Source: MGBC163016 sp964518575 (lineage in GTDB: Bacteria > Actinomycetota > Coriobacteriia > Coriobacteriales > Eggerthellaceae). Taken from it: DNA of 64,000 nucleotides. The position numbers were made by a program, and so were the translations under genes. Each line of letters begins with the position of its first letter. The first letter of the stretch is position 1. The notes under the pieces were generated by a model. That model worked only from the letters and a program-made list of their open reading frames with translations. It did not search any database and was not told the origin of the DNA. This document shows positions 34,541 to 44,114 of the stretch, piece after piece. The stretch lies in the NCBI GenBank assembly GCA_964518575.1, contig CAZFGW010000005.1, forward strand, positions 1 to 64,000. The letters run 5' to 3'.

Positions 34541-34558
34541 CGAACACATGTTTGTCAA
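34541..34558 (-). promoter_or_regulatory. SOS box overlapping the recA promoter -35
   Basis: CGAACACATGTTTG at 34541-34554 matches every position of the Gram-positive LexA consensus CGAACRNRYGTTYG. On the minus strand a perfect TTGACA (34558-34553) overlaps it by 2 nt. The -10 is less clear (TAGTCT at 17-nt spacing). Binding of LexA here would occlude RNA polymerase. The site is about 60-75 nt before the recA start. Confidence 0.8.
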
Positions 34559-34732
34559 ATGAAAATATCAAACCAAGGCTCACTTCCGCTCTTTGCTGAC
34601 ACATTCGATCCTAACGTGGTGGTCTTGCAAAATGATGTGGGGCATATGATTCTTCTCTTTCAAAACTATGTCACCGATCCAATACAGAACCACAAGAACC
34701 TGACAAAAACCTTTCAAACGTATTCGCGCCTA

Positions 34733-35908
34733 TCATTCGATCGTCTGCGATGCAGGCAGAGCGGACAGGAGGTCCTCAAATGCCTTGAGCGCGAAAAGCG
34801 TTGTTTGTTTGCGAATCTCCTCCCGTGACCCCAAAAGTGAAAGGCGCGTACACGTTGAGCGCTGTGCACCATCGAGCGCCATGAACACAGTGCCCACGGG
34901 CTTTCCTGGCTCTGCCCCACCCGGTCCGGCGATCCCGGTGACTGAAACACATATATCTGATCCTAGGAGCGTGCGTGCATGCGCTGCCATCTGAAGCGCT
35001 ACATCTGCATCAACGGCACCCTGCTTGGCCAAAAGTGTCTTGTCGACGTCGAGCACATCTTCCTTGACCGTGATGGCGTAGCTCACGATCGATCCTTTGA
35101 CAACTTCCGAACTGCCCGCGATACGGGTGAGCGCTTCTGCGATCATGCCGCCGGTCAGGCTCTCGGCGGTGCCGAGGGTTACCTGTTGTGCACGCGCGTG
35201 TGAGATCACCTTGGATGCACACTCAGTGATCTCCTCGTCAATGCACGCGTACGTTTCGACCGTGTCCTCTTCAACGGTGTCGGCGCGAGGGAACAAGAAA
35301 CGCTGTGCCTTCGCGATATAATCGACCATGGAGATCACCGTGAATACAAGAGCAGCAATCATGACGATCCAGGACAGGATATAGAGCGGAGAGCTCAGCG
35401 CAGACGCGGCATTGGGGAGATAGAGCGAGTCTTTGATGAGGAAAAGCACGATTGCGACAATCTGCAGGACGGTCTTCGCCTTTCCAAACCAGCTTGCTGC
35501 AATGACCTCCCCTTTGCTCGCAGCGATCATACGAATACCTGCGACGATGAACTCGCGGGTAAGGGTGATAAGCACTGGCCATGAGGGCAACACCTGCAAC
35601 TCGATGAGCGCGAGCAGCGCTGCAGCCACGAGGATCTTATCGGCAAGAGGGTCGACGAACTTTCCGAAATCGGTCACTTCGTTTCTGCTCCTTGCGAGAT
35701 AACCGTCGATCCAATCGGTGCATGAGATAAGGATAAATACTACCGCTGCAATGATCGATTTCGTTTCATTGCTGATGATGTTATGCAGATCGAACCAATA
35801 CGGCCACGGACTCAAAAGAGCAATAACGAACACAGGAACGAGAAGAATCCTGATCATGGTCACGATGTTCGCGGGTGTCCAAATGCTTGTTCTTGTACGT
35901 GATGTCAC
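34733..35908 (-). CDS. Fusion of phosphatidylglycerophosphate synthase and CinA C-terminal (PncC) domain
   Basis: A 391-residue fusion. Residues 1 to about 210 form a PgsA with SCTDWIDGYLARSRNEVTDFG and KFVDPLADK and several membrane helices. Residues 225-391 form a CinA C-terminal domain, with GTAESLTGGMIAEALT and VTGIAGPGGAEPGKPVGTV, the nicotinamide-nucleotide amidase family. Thus membrane phospholipid synthesis and NMN deamidation or damage-linked CinA sit in one chain. In Bacillus these are adjacent separate genes. Start GTG 35908 overlaps the rimO stop by 4 nt. There is no frameshift. Confidence 0.9.
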   Translation of the reverse strand: MTSRTRTSIWTPANIVTMIRILLVPVFVIALLSPWPYWFDLHNIISNETKSIIAAVVFILISCTDWIDGYLARSRNEVTDFGKFVDPLADKILVAAALLALIELQVLPSWPVLITLTREFIVAGIRMIAASKGEVIAASWFGKAKTVLQIVAIVLFLIKDSLYLPNAASALSSPLYILSWIVMIAALVFTVISMVDYIAKAQRFLFPRADTVEEDTVETYACIDEEITECASKVISHARAQQVTLGTAESLTGGMIAEALTRIAGSSEVVKGSIVSYAITVKEDVLDVDKTLLAKQGAVDADVALQMAAHARTLLGSDICVSVTGIAGPGGAEPGKPVGTVFMALDGAQRSTCTRLSLLGSREEIRKQTTLFALKAFEDLLSALPASQTIE

Positions 35909-37290
35909 TGATAGCTGCCTTCCATATCATAGAGAAGCGCATCTTCGATGCGCGCGCGTGCCAGCTCCCCCACCTCACCGCGGTCGATGAAGAACACGCC
36001 ATCGATCTCTGGGGCTTGTATCGAAAGCCTGCCGAAAAGTTGTCCGTCCTCTTCGACGCCTTCAATGAGCACCGGATAGGTTTGTCCGATGCGCGCGGAC
36101 ATGAGCGATGCGCTGACCGCATCCGCCTCATCGCGCACGACGCTCGCACGGTATGCTTTTTCCTCTTCATCGATCTGATTCGGCAGTTCTGCTGCACGCG
36201 TTCCCTCTTCGCGCGAATAGGGAAAGACGCCCACGTAATCAAATGCACCTTCAGAAACAAAATCGACCAGTTCTTGGAACTGCTCCTCGCTCTCCCCGGG
36301 ATAGCCCGCGATAAGCGTGGTTCGCAAAGCTGCGTCCGGCAGTTTCTCCCTGATGCGGCGGGCAAGTGCACGATACTGCTCAGCTGAGCCAGTGCGTCCC
36401 ATTGAGTGGAGGATGTCGGGATTGACATGCTGGAGCGGAATGTCGAAATAGTGGGCGATATTAGGATAGCGCGACATGGTATCCAAAAGCTCGTCGGTCA
36501 GACCGGAGGGTTGCAGATACATGACGCGAATGAGTGTATTTGGAAACGTTTCAGCTAACATGGCGAGAAGGGAGGCAAGCGAAGGCATGCCGGAAAGATC
36601 TTTGCCCCAAATACCCGTATCTTGTGCAATAAGGATGATCTCTGCAATCCCATCGGACACAAGTGAATGAACCTCGTCAAGGATAGCTTCAGAAGGAAAG
36701 CTTCGATACGGTCCTCTGATAGATGGGATCGTGCAATATGAGCAGCAACGCGAACACCCGTCAGAGATCTTCACATAGGCGTACGAGGGCGCAGAGGGTG
36801 CATTCTCGGTGACCTCCGTATGAATTGCCCGTGCCTCAGCCGTATCGGGCATGTTCACAGAAGCGTCATCGGTGATACGCGAGGTACTGCTAAGACAGCG
36901 TTTGATGACATGAGCGATATCCCCTTCGGCATGACAGGGCACGAAAGCTGCAATCTCAGGAAACTCCGCTTCAAGATCGGTCTGATAGCGCGCAGGCAGA
37001 CATCCGCTGATAACAACGGGGATAGCGCGCTTTTGCACAACGGGATCGTCGAGGATATCAAGGATGGCTTCGATGTTCTCCTCAACGGCGCTTTGGATAA
37101 ACGCACAGGTATTGACGACGATGACGTCGCTTGCACTCATGTCACGCACGATGGAAATGCCCTCTGCCTCGAGAAGCTCAGCCATCGCGCGCGTATCCGC
37201 CTCGTTTTTAGGACATCCGAGCGTTTCAAAATAGACCGATGGTTGAAGCGGCTTTGCCATCGCGCGCTCGCGTTCGTTATCGTGCGACAT
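35905..37290 (-). CDS. rimO: Ribosomal protein S12 methylthiotransferase RimO
   Basis: A 461-residue radical SAM enzyme that thiomethylates a conserved Asp of ribosomal protein S12. TLGCPKNEADTR at the N-terminus, VNTCAFI, and the radical SAM motif SDGCSRCCSYCTIPSIRGP are diagnostic of RimO within the methylthiotransferase family. A TRAM domain closes the protein. ATG 37290 or 37260 may be used; neither has a clear ribosome binding site. It lies 10 nt after yajQ. Confidence 0.95.
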   Translation of the reverse strand: MSHDNERERAMAKPLQPSVYFETLGCPKNEADTRAMAELLEAEGISIVRDMSASDVIVVNTCAFIQSAVEENIEAILDILDDPVVQKRAIPVVISGCLPARYQTDLEAEFPEIAAFVPCHAEGDIAHVIKRCLSSTSRITDDASVNMPDTAEARAIHTEVTENAPSAPSYAYVKISDGCSRCCSYCTIPSIRGPYRSFPSEAILDEVHSLVSDGIAEIILIAQDTGIWGKDLSGMPSLASLLAMLAETFPNTLIRVMYLQPSGLTDELLDTMSRYPNIAHYFDIPLQHVNPDILHSMGRTGSAEQYRALARRIREKLPDAALRTTLIAGYPGESEEQFQELVDFVSEGAFDYVGVFPYSREEGTRAAELPNQIDEEEKAYRASVVRDEADAVSASLMSARIGQTYPVLIEGVEEDGQLFGRLSIQAPEIDGVFFIDRGEVGELARARIEDALLYDMEGSYQ

Positions 37291-37299
37291 CGAAAAGGA

Positions 37300-37797
37300 T
37301 TATCGATAATTAACGAATTGCAGCGGAATGCCGTAGTCCTGAGCTTTCAGATGGGCGATGACGTCTTGCAGCGTATCACGCGATGCGGACGTTATGCGCA
37401 GCTTGTCGCCTTCGATCTGAACCTTGATCTTGAGTTTCAATGCCTTGAGTTCTTTGTTGATTTTCGAGAGCGTATCCTTGTCGATGCCATTCATGATCTC
37501 GGCTTCCCGTTTGGTGCGACCGCCGGAAACGGTGGAGGGATCGGACCAGCGCAGCGATGCGATATCGATGCCGCGTTTGATGAGTTTCGAGTTGATGATA
37601 TCGATCACTTGACCTACCACGAAATCAGAAGGTCCAACAACCGTGATCTCGTGCTTCTGTTTATCGAGCATGAGGTCGATATCGGCATCCTTGAGGTCAT
37701 AGCGCTGCTTCAGCTCTTTGGATGCCTGCTGGTAGGCGTTATCTGCCTCTTGCATGTCGACTTGTGAGACAACATCGAAACTGTATTCTTTAGCCAT
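37300..37797 (-). CDS. YajQ-family nucleotide-binding protein
   Basis: A 165-residue YajQ/UPF0234 protein: YSFDVVSQVDMQEADNA at the start and LPLQFVNYR-like ending GIPLQFVNYR. The family has two ferredoxin-like folds and has been linked to nucleotide (including cyclic di-GMP in some species) and RNA binding. It lies between the rodZ-like gene and rimO. The role here is unknown. Confidence 0.93.
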   Translation of the reverse strand: MAKEYSFDVVSQVDMQEADNAYQQASKELKQRYDLKDADIDLMLDKQKHEITVVGPSDFVVGQVIDIINSKLIKRGIDIASLRWSDPSTVSGGRTKREAEIMNGIDKDTLSKINKELKALKLKIKVQIEGDKLRITSASRDTLQDVIAHLKAQDYGIPLQFVNYR

Positions 37798-37887
37798 TGA
37801 TCCGTCCTTTCATCATCAAGATCATGTTAGAGAAACATGGTTTCACTCAATTATCCGCAACTTCGTGGTTTGTAAGGCAATAGTTGC

Positions 37888-38988
37888 CTAAGAAGTCGAT
37901 GAAGCGGAGGAAGAAGAGCTCGAAGAGGATGCGGTTCCTGACACCGTTGATTGCGAAGAGCTGGTCGTGTTCGCGTCCTGTTCATGCTCAGCGCGCCATG
38001 CAGCGAGGATGGCAGGGAAATCGACGGTATAGACGTAATAGTACGAATCTGCTTCCTTTTGCAGCTTTTCCTCTTTACCGTCGACCGCGATGGTGACAGG
38101 CGTGGGATTCGCGGTGCGGAAACGCAGCGTGGTGGTCACATCGAAGTCCTTCGAATACGGCCCGGTGATCGCCTCGGCGATGAGCGGGGTGCTCGAGCCG
38201 TTCTCGTATACTTCGATCCACGACGACTGCCCCTCCTCAACGCTGAAGGAGAAGATGGCGCTTGAAGGAGCGACCGCCACAGGTGTCGGCTCGGTGGCAT
38301 CGTCAGGGCTTGAGGTGTCGGTCAGTCCCGAAATAGGAATATCGGGTACCTGATCGGCTGACTGTTTCGATCCGTTAAAGAATACGACAACAAGTGCGAT
38401 CACGATAACAACGACTACAGCAATAGCGATGAGCGCCATTAAATTCATGTTCGCGAAGATGGAGCCGCGACGAGCGGGTGCTCCGGAAAACGAGGTCGAA
38501 AACGATCCCGTTGAGAATGACTGCGAAAGCGGTCGACTCGATCGATCATTCAAAAAGCCCGACGGCGCATTGGTGCGCTTTTTCGTTCTGCGGCTGCCCC
38601 CTGCTGGTCGAAGCTGTTGCGAATTGGCTCGCGAGGAGCGCTGCTGTGATGGGGCGCGACCCTTTGTCCGGCGCGGATGTGCGCTTTCTCGCCGGGCGGA
38701 ACTGTCAGGACGTGCACTGCGCTCATGGGGAACATGCCCCTCGTATGCATCAAGGCTCTGGAGATACATGCTTGTGATCTTGCGATCATCAAGCCCGAGC
38801 TGTCGTGCGTAGGCGCGGATCATGTTCTTGGAATAACCGCGCGCGGGCATACGCTCGAAATCTTCAGCTTCGATCGCGCGGAGAATGTCAGGGCGGATAT
38901 GCAAGCGCCGGGACATTGTGGCCATATCAAGACCTTCGCGCTCACGCGCGCTTCTCAGGAGCTCGCCATATGATGAACCGGTCGACAC
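37888..38988 (-). CDS. RodZ-like helix-turn-helix membrane protein
   Basis: A 366-residue protein. An N-terminal HTH_25 domain (GELLRSAREREGLDMATMSRRL then ARGYSKNMIRAYARQLGLD) is followed by a long basic Ser/Arg-rich linker, one membrane helix (about residues 184-208), and an extracellular DUF4115-like beta domain; the last 25 residues are almost all Ser and Thr. RodZ links the MreB cytoskeleton to the wall, but no MreB gene is visible here. GTG 38988 is supported by AAGGAG 4 nt before it. Bacillus has a homologue in the same place upstream of pgsA. Confidence 0.85.
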   Translation of the reverse strand: MSTGSSYGELLRSAREREGLDMATMSRRLHIRPDILRAIEAEDFERMPARGYSKNMIRAYARQLGLDDRKITSMYLQSLDAYEGHVPHERSARPDSSARRESAHPRRTKGRAPSQQRSSRANSQQLRPAGGSRRTKKRTNAPSGFLNDRSSRPLSQSFSTGSFSTSFSGAPARRGSIFANMNLMALIAIAVVVVIVIALVVVFFNGSKQSADQVPDIPISGLTDTSSPDDATEPTPVAVAPSSAIFSFSVEEGQSSWIEVYENGSSTPLIAEAITGPYSKDFDVTTTLRFRTANPTPVTIAVDGKEEKLQKEADSYYYVYTVDFPAILAAWRAEHEQDANTTSSSQSTVSGTASSSSSSSSASSTS

Positions 38989-39017
38989 GCGCCTCTCCTT
39001 GCCCTCAGGTAAATCGG

Positions 39018-42000
39018 CTAGAGGTCGGACTGCTCAAAAGCCTTGATCGTTTCCAATTCCATTTCATCCACGAGAACCTCCCGGGGTTTCGACCCATTGG
39101 CAGGTCCCACGACGCCTTTTTCCTCTAATTGATCCATTATACGACCTGCGCGGGAATAACCCACCTTAAATCGCCGTTGGATCTGTGAAGTCGATCCGAT
39201 TTTCGTCGACACTACTACATCAGCCGCATCCCACAGCAGCGGATCGTCGTCTCCCCCATTCCCGCCTGCGGGATTTGTGGAGCCGAGCGTGATCAGATTC
39301 GTGGTGAGGATCTCTTGGTGGTATTCAGCTTCGCCCTGATCTTTGATGAAGTCCACCACCGCATTGATCTCATCTTCTGAGACATAGCAAGCCTGGATGC
39401 GCTGCGGTTTGGCGAACTCGGGTTTGGAAAGGAGCATATCGCCCAGACCGATGAGGCTCTCCGCGCCGGGTGTGTCAAGGATGACGCGCGAATCGATTCC
39501 CGAGGCGACGTTGAACGCAATACGGTTCGTGATATTGGCCTTGATGAGTCCCGTGACAACATTGGTCGAGGGACGTTGGGTTGCAACGATGAGATGGATG
39601 CCTGCCGCGCGTGCGAGCTGGGCGATGCGCGAGATCGAGAATTCAACTTCCTTGCCTACATTCATCATGAGATCGGCAAGCTCGTCGATGATGATGACGA
39701 TATAGGGAAGCTCTTGGGCATCAGGATCGTCGTCTTTGAGCGCACCTGAGGCAACCTTCGCATTGTATTGACCGATATTGCGAGCGCCGACAGCACTAAA
39801 TACTTTCAGACGCCGCTCCATCTCAGCGACACCCCACGAAAGCGCGCTCGCAGCCTCCTTGGGTTCGGTCACGACGGGAACATAGAGATGCGGTATGCCG
39901 TTATAGGGGGTAAACTCAACGCGCTTGGGGTCGATCATGATGAACCTGACCTCAGCGGGTGTAGCGCGCATGAGGATGGACATGATCATCGCATTGATCG
40001 AGACCGATTTTCCTGAGCCGGTCGTACCGCCGATCAAAAGATGGGGCATTTTCGCCAAATCGGAGACGATCGAGTTGCCTTCAACGTCTTTGCCGATCGC
40101 GATCTGCAGCGGTCCATCAGGCGCGTCCTTCAAGACCTCGGAGAGCAGTACCGTTTGACGGGCTTTGTTCGGAACCTCGATGCCGACATGGTTGGTACCA
40201 GGAATCGGTGCGAAGATTCTCACACCGGGTGCGGCGAGTGACAGCGCGATATCGTCGTTGAGATTGGTAACGCGGCTGACTCTGACACCGCTTGGAAGAT
40301 CGACCTTGAAAAGCGTGACGGTAGGACCTGCAATCCATCCTACCACCTTCGCTTGAATACCGAAATCTTCAAGGGTTCCCTGCAGGGTGGCAGCTGTTTG
40401 AGAAAGCTCACGATCATCAGAGCGGTTTGCGTGCGTTCGATCAGGCTGCGTAAGCAAGCGCGGATCGGGCAAAACGAAACCCTGCGAGGGCGACGGCGAG
40501 GAAGTGCGCTTCGTGCGTTTCGCTGAAGCGCTCCGCCGCGACGAGGCTTTCGGTGTTGCCGATACGTGTGCGGGCGCCTCGACTGATACGGTAGAACCGA
40601 CCACTTCAGTTGGAGTACGTACCTCATTCGCCTCGGCTGTATCAGGCTCGTCAAAGACGTGCAAAGCCTGATCGGCATCTTCGGTAGTGATATCAAGAGT
40701 ACGGGCGCGCGGCGTGTTGAAAACGGGCACGGTGGTACCATCGAGCAGTTCAAGATGGTCGAGTTTCACGACATGGGGTTGAACGAATCCGCGCGGCTCT
40801 GCAACACTCCCCTCCTGCGTGGGCGGAGTGTCTGAGCGGAGAAATGAGGGGATTTCGATATCCTCGTCGGTTTCTGGAAGAGGGGGTTGAGCTACCGGGT
40901 CGTAGCTCCAGCGCTCAGGGTCGAATGAGAAATCCTCATCATCGTCGTCATACTCTGTTGCTGTTTGAGCAGCTGCCCCGATAATGGGAAGACGCGCTGG
41001 AAAAGGATTCGATTCAACGCGCTCAGTGCGTACGGGACGCTCAAGCGGCGCATAGAGCGAGGAATTTCGTCCCGCATATACCGCTTGGTCCGGCTTCGCT
41101 TCGCGCTCATAGGAGTGAATGTGTGGGGGCGCGGCAGAGCTCGGCAGCGGATCTGCGGGTGCCTCCAGCGTGATAGGAATGGTGTTACATGAAGAGCCTC
41201 CCGGCGTTCGATCGACCAGGGGCGCCGGTTCATGTTCGTTCGGTCGTGCTGGCTCAGAGGAAACCGTCGCATCACCAAGCGCTCGCCGTGGCGCGGACGC
41301 ATCCGGTGCAGTGCGCATGAGCGGACGCGTGATACCGGGGTCATCAAGATCTTGAGGCAATATAGGCGCATCGCTCAGGAGCGCTTGATGCGGAGCGTGG
41401 CGCAGCGACACCTCAGGCGCTTTACGCACGCGTGCGAATCGAGAGAGTGAGTCAGAGTTCTCGCGCTCGGCAGAGAGGCGTTCTCTGAGTGCATGCTGCT
41501 TTTTCTTCACGAGTTCGATGGTTTTCGAAATGGAAAACCCCACGATCACGATGCCAACGATCATGACGCCGATAAGAATCACGCCAGCAACGATCTTGCC
41601 AACACCGCTGATCAGGCAAAATGCGATACCCGAGCCGATATAGCCACTATATCCCATGAGCGTTGTACGTGTGAACAGAAGCGTCAGATCGTCGTGCCCC
41701 AGCGACTGGATCGGTGCGAACAGGGCAATGAAACCTAAAAGCCCAATGAAAATAATCGTGAGACCCAAGGCGGCACGGGCGGGAACGCGCTCTTTTTGCG
41801 TGCGGTAGAGAAAGGTTGCGCCGATTGTCGCAAGTACGAGCGGAAGGATGTATGCCCCGACTCCGAAAACGAGCTTGAGATACTCGGCAGCAACGCTTGA
41901 AACGAGTGCGCCATCACTCGGCAGGGCTACAACAAGGAGAAACGCAATAGCAGCAATGATGAAAACGACGCCGAGGATATCTCGTTTCGTCGTATCATCA

Positions 42001-42083
42001 AGAATCGAGCCGCGCGAGCGCTCATCGCTCGCAGGAGCGTGACGTTTCTTCGGCTTCTCTTTTTGGCTTTGCTTCTGAGCCAA
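39018..42083 (-). CDS. ftsK: DNA translocase FtsK/SpoIIIE
   Basis: A 1021-residue chromosome-segregation motor. Four membrane helices lie in residues 30-185, followed by a long acidic, Pro-rich linker to about 560. The RecA-like motor carries GGTTGSGKSVSIN (Walker A), VIIIDELADLMM (Walker B) and the gamma DNA-reading domain near the end. Start TTG 42083 is supported by GGAGG 6 nt upstream and lies directly after rnj. It pumps DNA across the septum. Confidence 0.96.
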   Translation of the reverse strand: MAQKQSQKEKPKKRHAPASDERSRGSILDDTTKRDILGVVFIIAAIAFLLVVALPSDGALVSSVAAEYLKLVFGVGAYILPLVLATIGATFLYRTQKERVPARAALGLTIIFIGLLGFIALFAPIQSLGHDDLTLLFTRTTLMGYSGYIGSGIAFCLISGVGKIVAGVILIGVMIVGIVIVGFSISKTIELVKKKQHALRERLSAERENSDSLSRFARVRKAPEVSLRHAPHQALLSDAPILPQDLDDPGITRPLMRTAPDASAPRRALGDATVSSEPARPNEHEPAPLVDRTPGGSSCNTIPITLEAPADPLPSSAAPPHIHSYEREAKPDQAVYAGRNSSLYAPLERPVRTERVESNPFPARLPIIGAAAQTATEYDDDDEDFSFDPERWSYDPVAQPPLPETDEDIEIPSFLRSDTPPTQEGSVAEPRGFVQPHVVKLDHLELLDGTTVPVFNTPRARTLDITTEDADQALHVFDEPDTAEANEVRTPTEVVGSTVSVEAPAHVSATPKASSRRSASAKRTKRTSSPSPSQGFVLPDPRLLTQPDRTHANRSDDRELSQTAATLQGTLEDFGIQAKVVGWIAGPTVTLFKVDLPSGVRVSRVTNLNDDIALSLAAPGVRIFAPIPGTNHVGIEVPNKARQTVLLSEVLKDAPDGPLQIAIGKDVEGNSIVSDLAKMPHLLIGGTTGSGKSVSINAMIMSILMRATPAEVRFIMIDPKRVEFTPYNGIPHLYVPVVTEPKEAASALSWGVAEMERRLKVFSAVGARNIGQYNAKVASGALKDDDPDAQELPYIVIIIDELADLMMNVGKEVEFSISRIAQLARAAGIHLIVATQRPSTNVVTGLIKANITNRIAFNVASGIDSRVILDTPGAESLIGLGDMLLSKPEFAKPQRIQACYVSEDEINAVVDFIKDQGEAEYHQEILTTNLITLGSTNPAGGNGGDDDPLLWDAADVVVSTKIGSTSQIQRRFKVGYSRAGRIMDQLEEKGVVGPANGSKPREVLVDEMELETIKAFEQSDL

Positions 42084-42084
42084 A

Positions 42085-44061
42085 TCAAACCTCCAAGAGA
42101 TTGATGACTACCATGGGGCGCTGCTTCGTGCGTTCCCACAGAAGTGATTTCACCGCATCTCGCACCGAACAGCGGACTTCTTTGATGTTCGAGCCCTTCG
42201 AAAGCGCCCGGCGAACAGCATTGGCGACAAGCGCTTGCATCTGGTCGGAAAGATAAGCGTCATCTCCCCCGGCAATACCGTGCAACTCAACAATCGGGTT
42301 GCCGATGAGGGCGTGTTTGCTGACCGATACCGCACACGCGATGCTTGCAAAACCTTGGTTGCCAAGCTCACTGCGTTCATTCAAAACGCCTTCCGAGGTA
42401 TCGCCGACGCTCAAACCATCGACATAGATGATGCCGCTTTCGACACCTTCGCCTTGTCTGATTCCCTTCGACGAAAGGATGAGGGAGTCACCGTTTTCGA
42501 GCATATAGATATTGTCTTCGGAAACACCGGTGGCAATAGCGAGTTGCGCGTGCGCACGTAGATGTGAGCTTTCGCCATGAACGGGAAGGAAGGCGCGCGG
42601 CTTCACGATGCTGAGCACGATCTTGAGCTCTTCAGCCCCGGCATGACCCGACACGTGAACGCGTGCGCGGCTTTTGTCATAAACATCAGCACCGATCTTC
42701 GCGAGCGTATTGATCACGCGCGTTACCGCCTTTTCGTTACCGGGAACGGGCGTTGCGGAGATGATGACGGTGTCTCCCTTCTCCACATCGATCGTTTTGT
42801 GCTCCCCGTTTGCGATCCTGCTCAGAGCAGAAAGAGGCTCTCCTTGCGAACCGGTGCACATGATGACGACCTTTTCAGGAGGAACATCCTTGAGCTCATA
42901 GGCATCGATCAGATCGGAATCGTTGATATTGAGATATCCGAGACGTCGGGCGATATCGGTGTTTTGGATCATGGAGCGCCCCGTCACTACAACCTTGCGT
43001 CCATTGGCAACCGCAGCATCACAGATCTGCTGCATGCGATGGATATGGCTTGCAAACGAGGCGATGATCACCCTGCCCTTCGCGGCGGAGATGATCTGGT
43101 TGAGCGTTTTTCCAACTTCTGCTTCTGAAGGCGTGAAATTGGGGTTGTTCGCATTGGTTGAGTCGCTCATCATGAGATCCACGCCGATCTCGCTGAAGCG
43201 TGCGAGCGCACCGTAATCGGTGGTGATGCCGTCGATGGGCGTTTGATCGAGCTTGAAGTCCCCCATGTGCAGCACATTGCCTGCGGGGCTTTCGATGAAA
43301 AGACCAACTGCACCGGGAATGGAGTGGTTCACAGCGAAAAACGTCACCGTGAAGCATCCGAGATGGATGGTATCCCCCGGCTTGATCTCAACGAGCTTGG
43401 CGTTTTTGATCTTGTGCTCGGCGAACTTACCTTCAATGAGCCCAAGTGTCATCTTCGTAGCATAGATAGGAATCGACCGATCGAGATCCTTCATGAGATA
43501 AGGAAGCGCACCGGTGTGGTCCTCGTGACCGTGCGTGACAACAATACCTTTGAGCTTATCGGCGTTTTCGAGTACGTAGGTGTAATCAGGAAGGATAAGG
43601 TCGATCCCGGGATGATCGTCATCGGGAAACATCAGTCCCGCATCATCGAGCAGCATGTCATGACCGCATTTGAAGGCCGTCATGTTCTTGCCGATGGCAT
43701 CCAGACCGCCAAGCGGAATGATCTCGAGCTCTGCGCGGGGGTCTTGCGTGCGCACCCGCGTCGACGTGCGCAATGAGCGCTTCTGCCCTTTTTGATCGGT
43801 TTGCGTGCGCTCGCTATCGTCTTTGCGTGTCAGATGCGGGCGCTGCCGATCAAGACTTACGTGTTTGAACCGTTTGGTGTTGTTCTTATTCTTCTTCGGT
43901 TGAGTATTCTTCGCACCGTTGCGCGAAGCGTGGGCATGCTCAGAATTCGCGATATTCGCTGCATTCGTTTCATTGGTCGCATGCTTGCTGTTGTTGTTCT
44001 TATGTACCGATTGCATGGACCTTTGGTCATCATGCTTTCCGGCCTGGTGGTTTTGTGGCAT
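42085..44061 (-). CDS. rnj: Ribonuclease J
   Basis: A 658-residue metallo-beta-lactamase nuclease with 5'-3' exo- and endonuclease activity on RNA. The metal site is HGHEDHTGALPY, with further ligands in HMGDFKLDQTP and HVSGHAG. Residues 1 to about 110 are an extra basic Asn-, Lys- and His-rich extension absent from Bacillus RNase J but known as a type of feature in actinobacterial homologues. GAGGAAGG precedes ATG 44061. It follows dapA, as rnjB does in Bacillus. Confidence 0.95.
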   Translation of the reverse strand: MPQNHQAGKHDDQRSMQSVHKNNNSKHATNETNAANIANSEHAHASRNGAKNTQPKKNKNNTKRFKHVSLDRQRPHLTRKDDSERTQTDQKGQKRSLRTSTRVRTQDPRAELEIIPLGGLDAIGKNMTAFKCGHDMLLDDAGLMFPDDDHPGIDLILPDYTYVLENADKLKGIVVTHGHEDHTGALPYLMKDLDRSIPIYATKMTLGLIEGKFAEHKIKNAKLVEIKPGDTIHLGCFTVTFFAVNHSIPGAVGLFIESPAGNVLHMGDFKLDQTPIDGITTDYGALARFSEIGVDLMMSDSTNANNPNFTPSEAEVGKTLNQIISAAKGRVIIASFASHIHRMQQICDAAVANGRKVVVTGRSMIQNTDIARRLGYLNINDSDLIDAYELKDVPPEKVVIMCTGSQGEPLSALSRIANGEHKTIDVEKGDTVIISATPVPGNEKAVTRVINTLAKIGADVYDKSRARVHVSGHAGAEELKIVLSIVKPRAFLPVHGESSHLRAHAQLAIATGVSEDNIYMLENGDSLILSSKGIRQGEGVESGIIYVDGLSVGDTSEGVLNERSELGNQGFASIACAVSVSKHALIGNPIVELHGIAGGDDAYLSDQMQALVANAVRRALSKGSNIKEVRCSVRDAVKSLLWERTKQRPMVVINLLEV

Positions 44062-44114
44062 ATGCCTTCCTCTTCTGCTTTTGCCGGCAAAGATATGGGA
44101 TATGTGGTTCTATT

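Noticed and set aside
34559..34828. An 89-codon + strand frame beside the recA promoter
   Set aside because: It overlaps the end of the pgsA-cinA gene in antisense and shows no family similarity.
36820..37767. A 315-codon open frame on the + strand
   Set aside because: Antisense to rimO and yajQ; no recognisable motifs or ribosome binding site.
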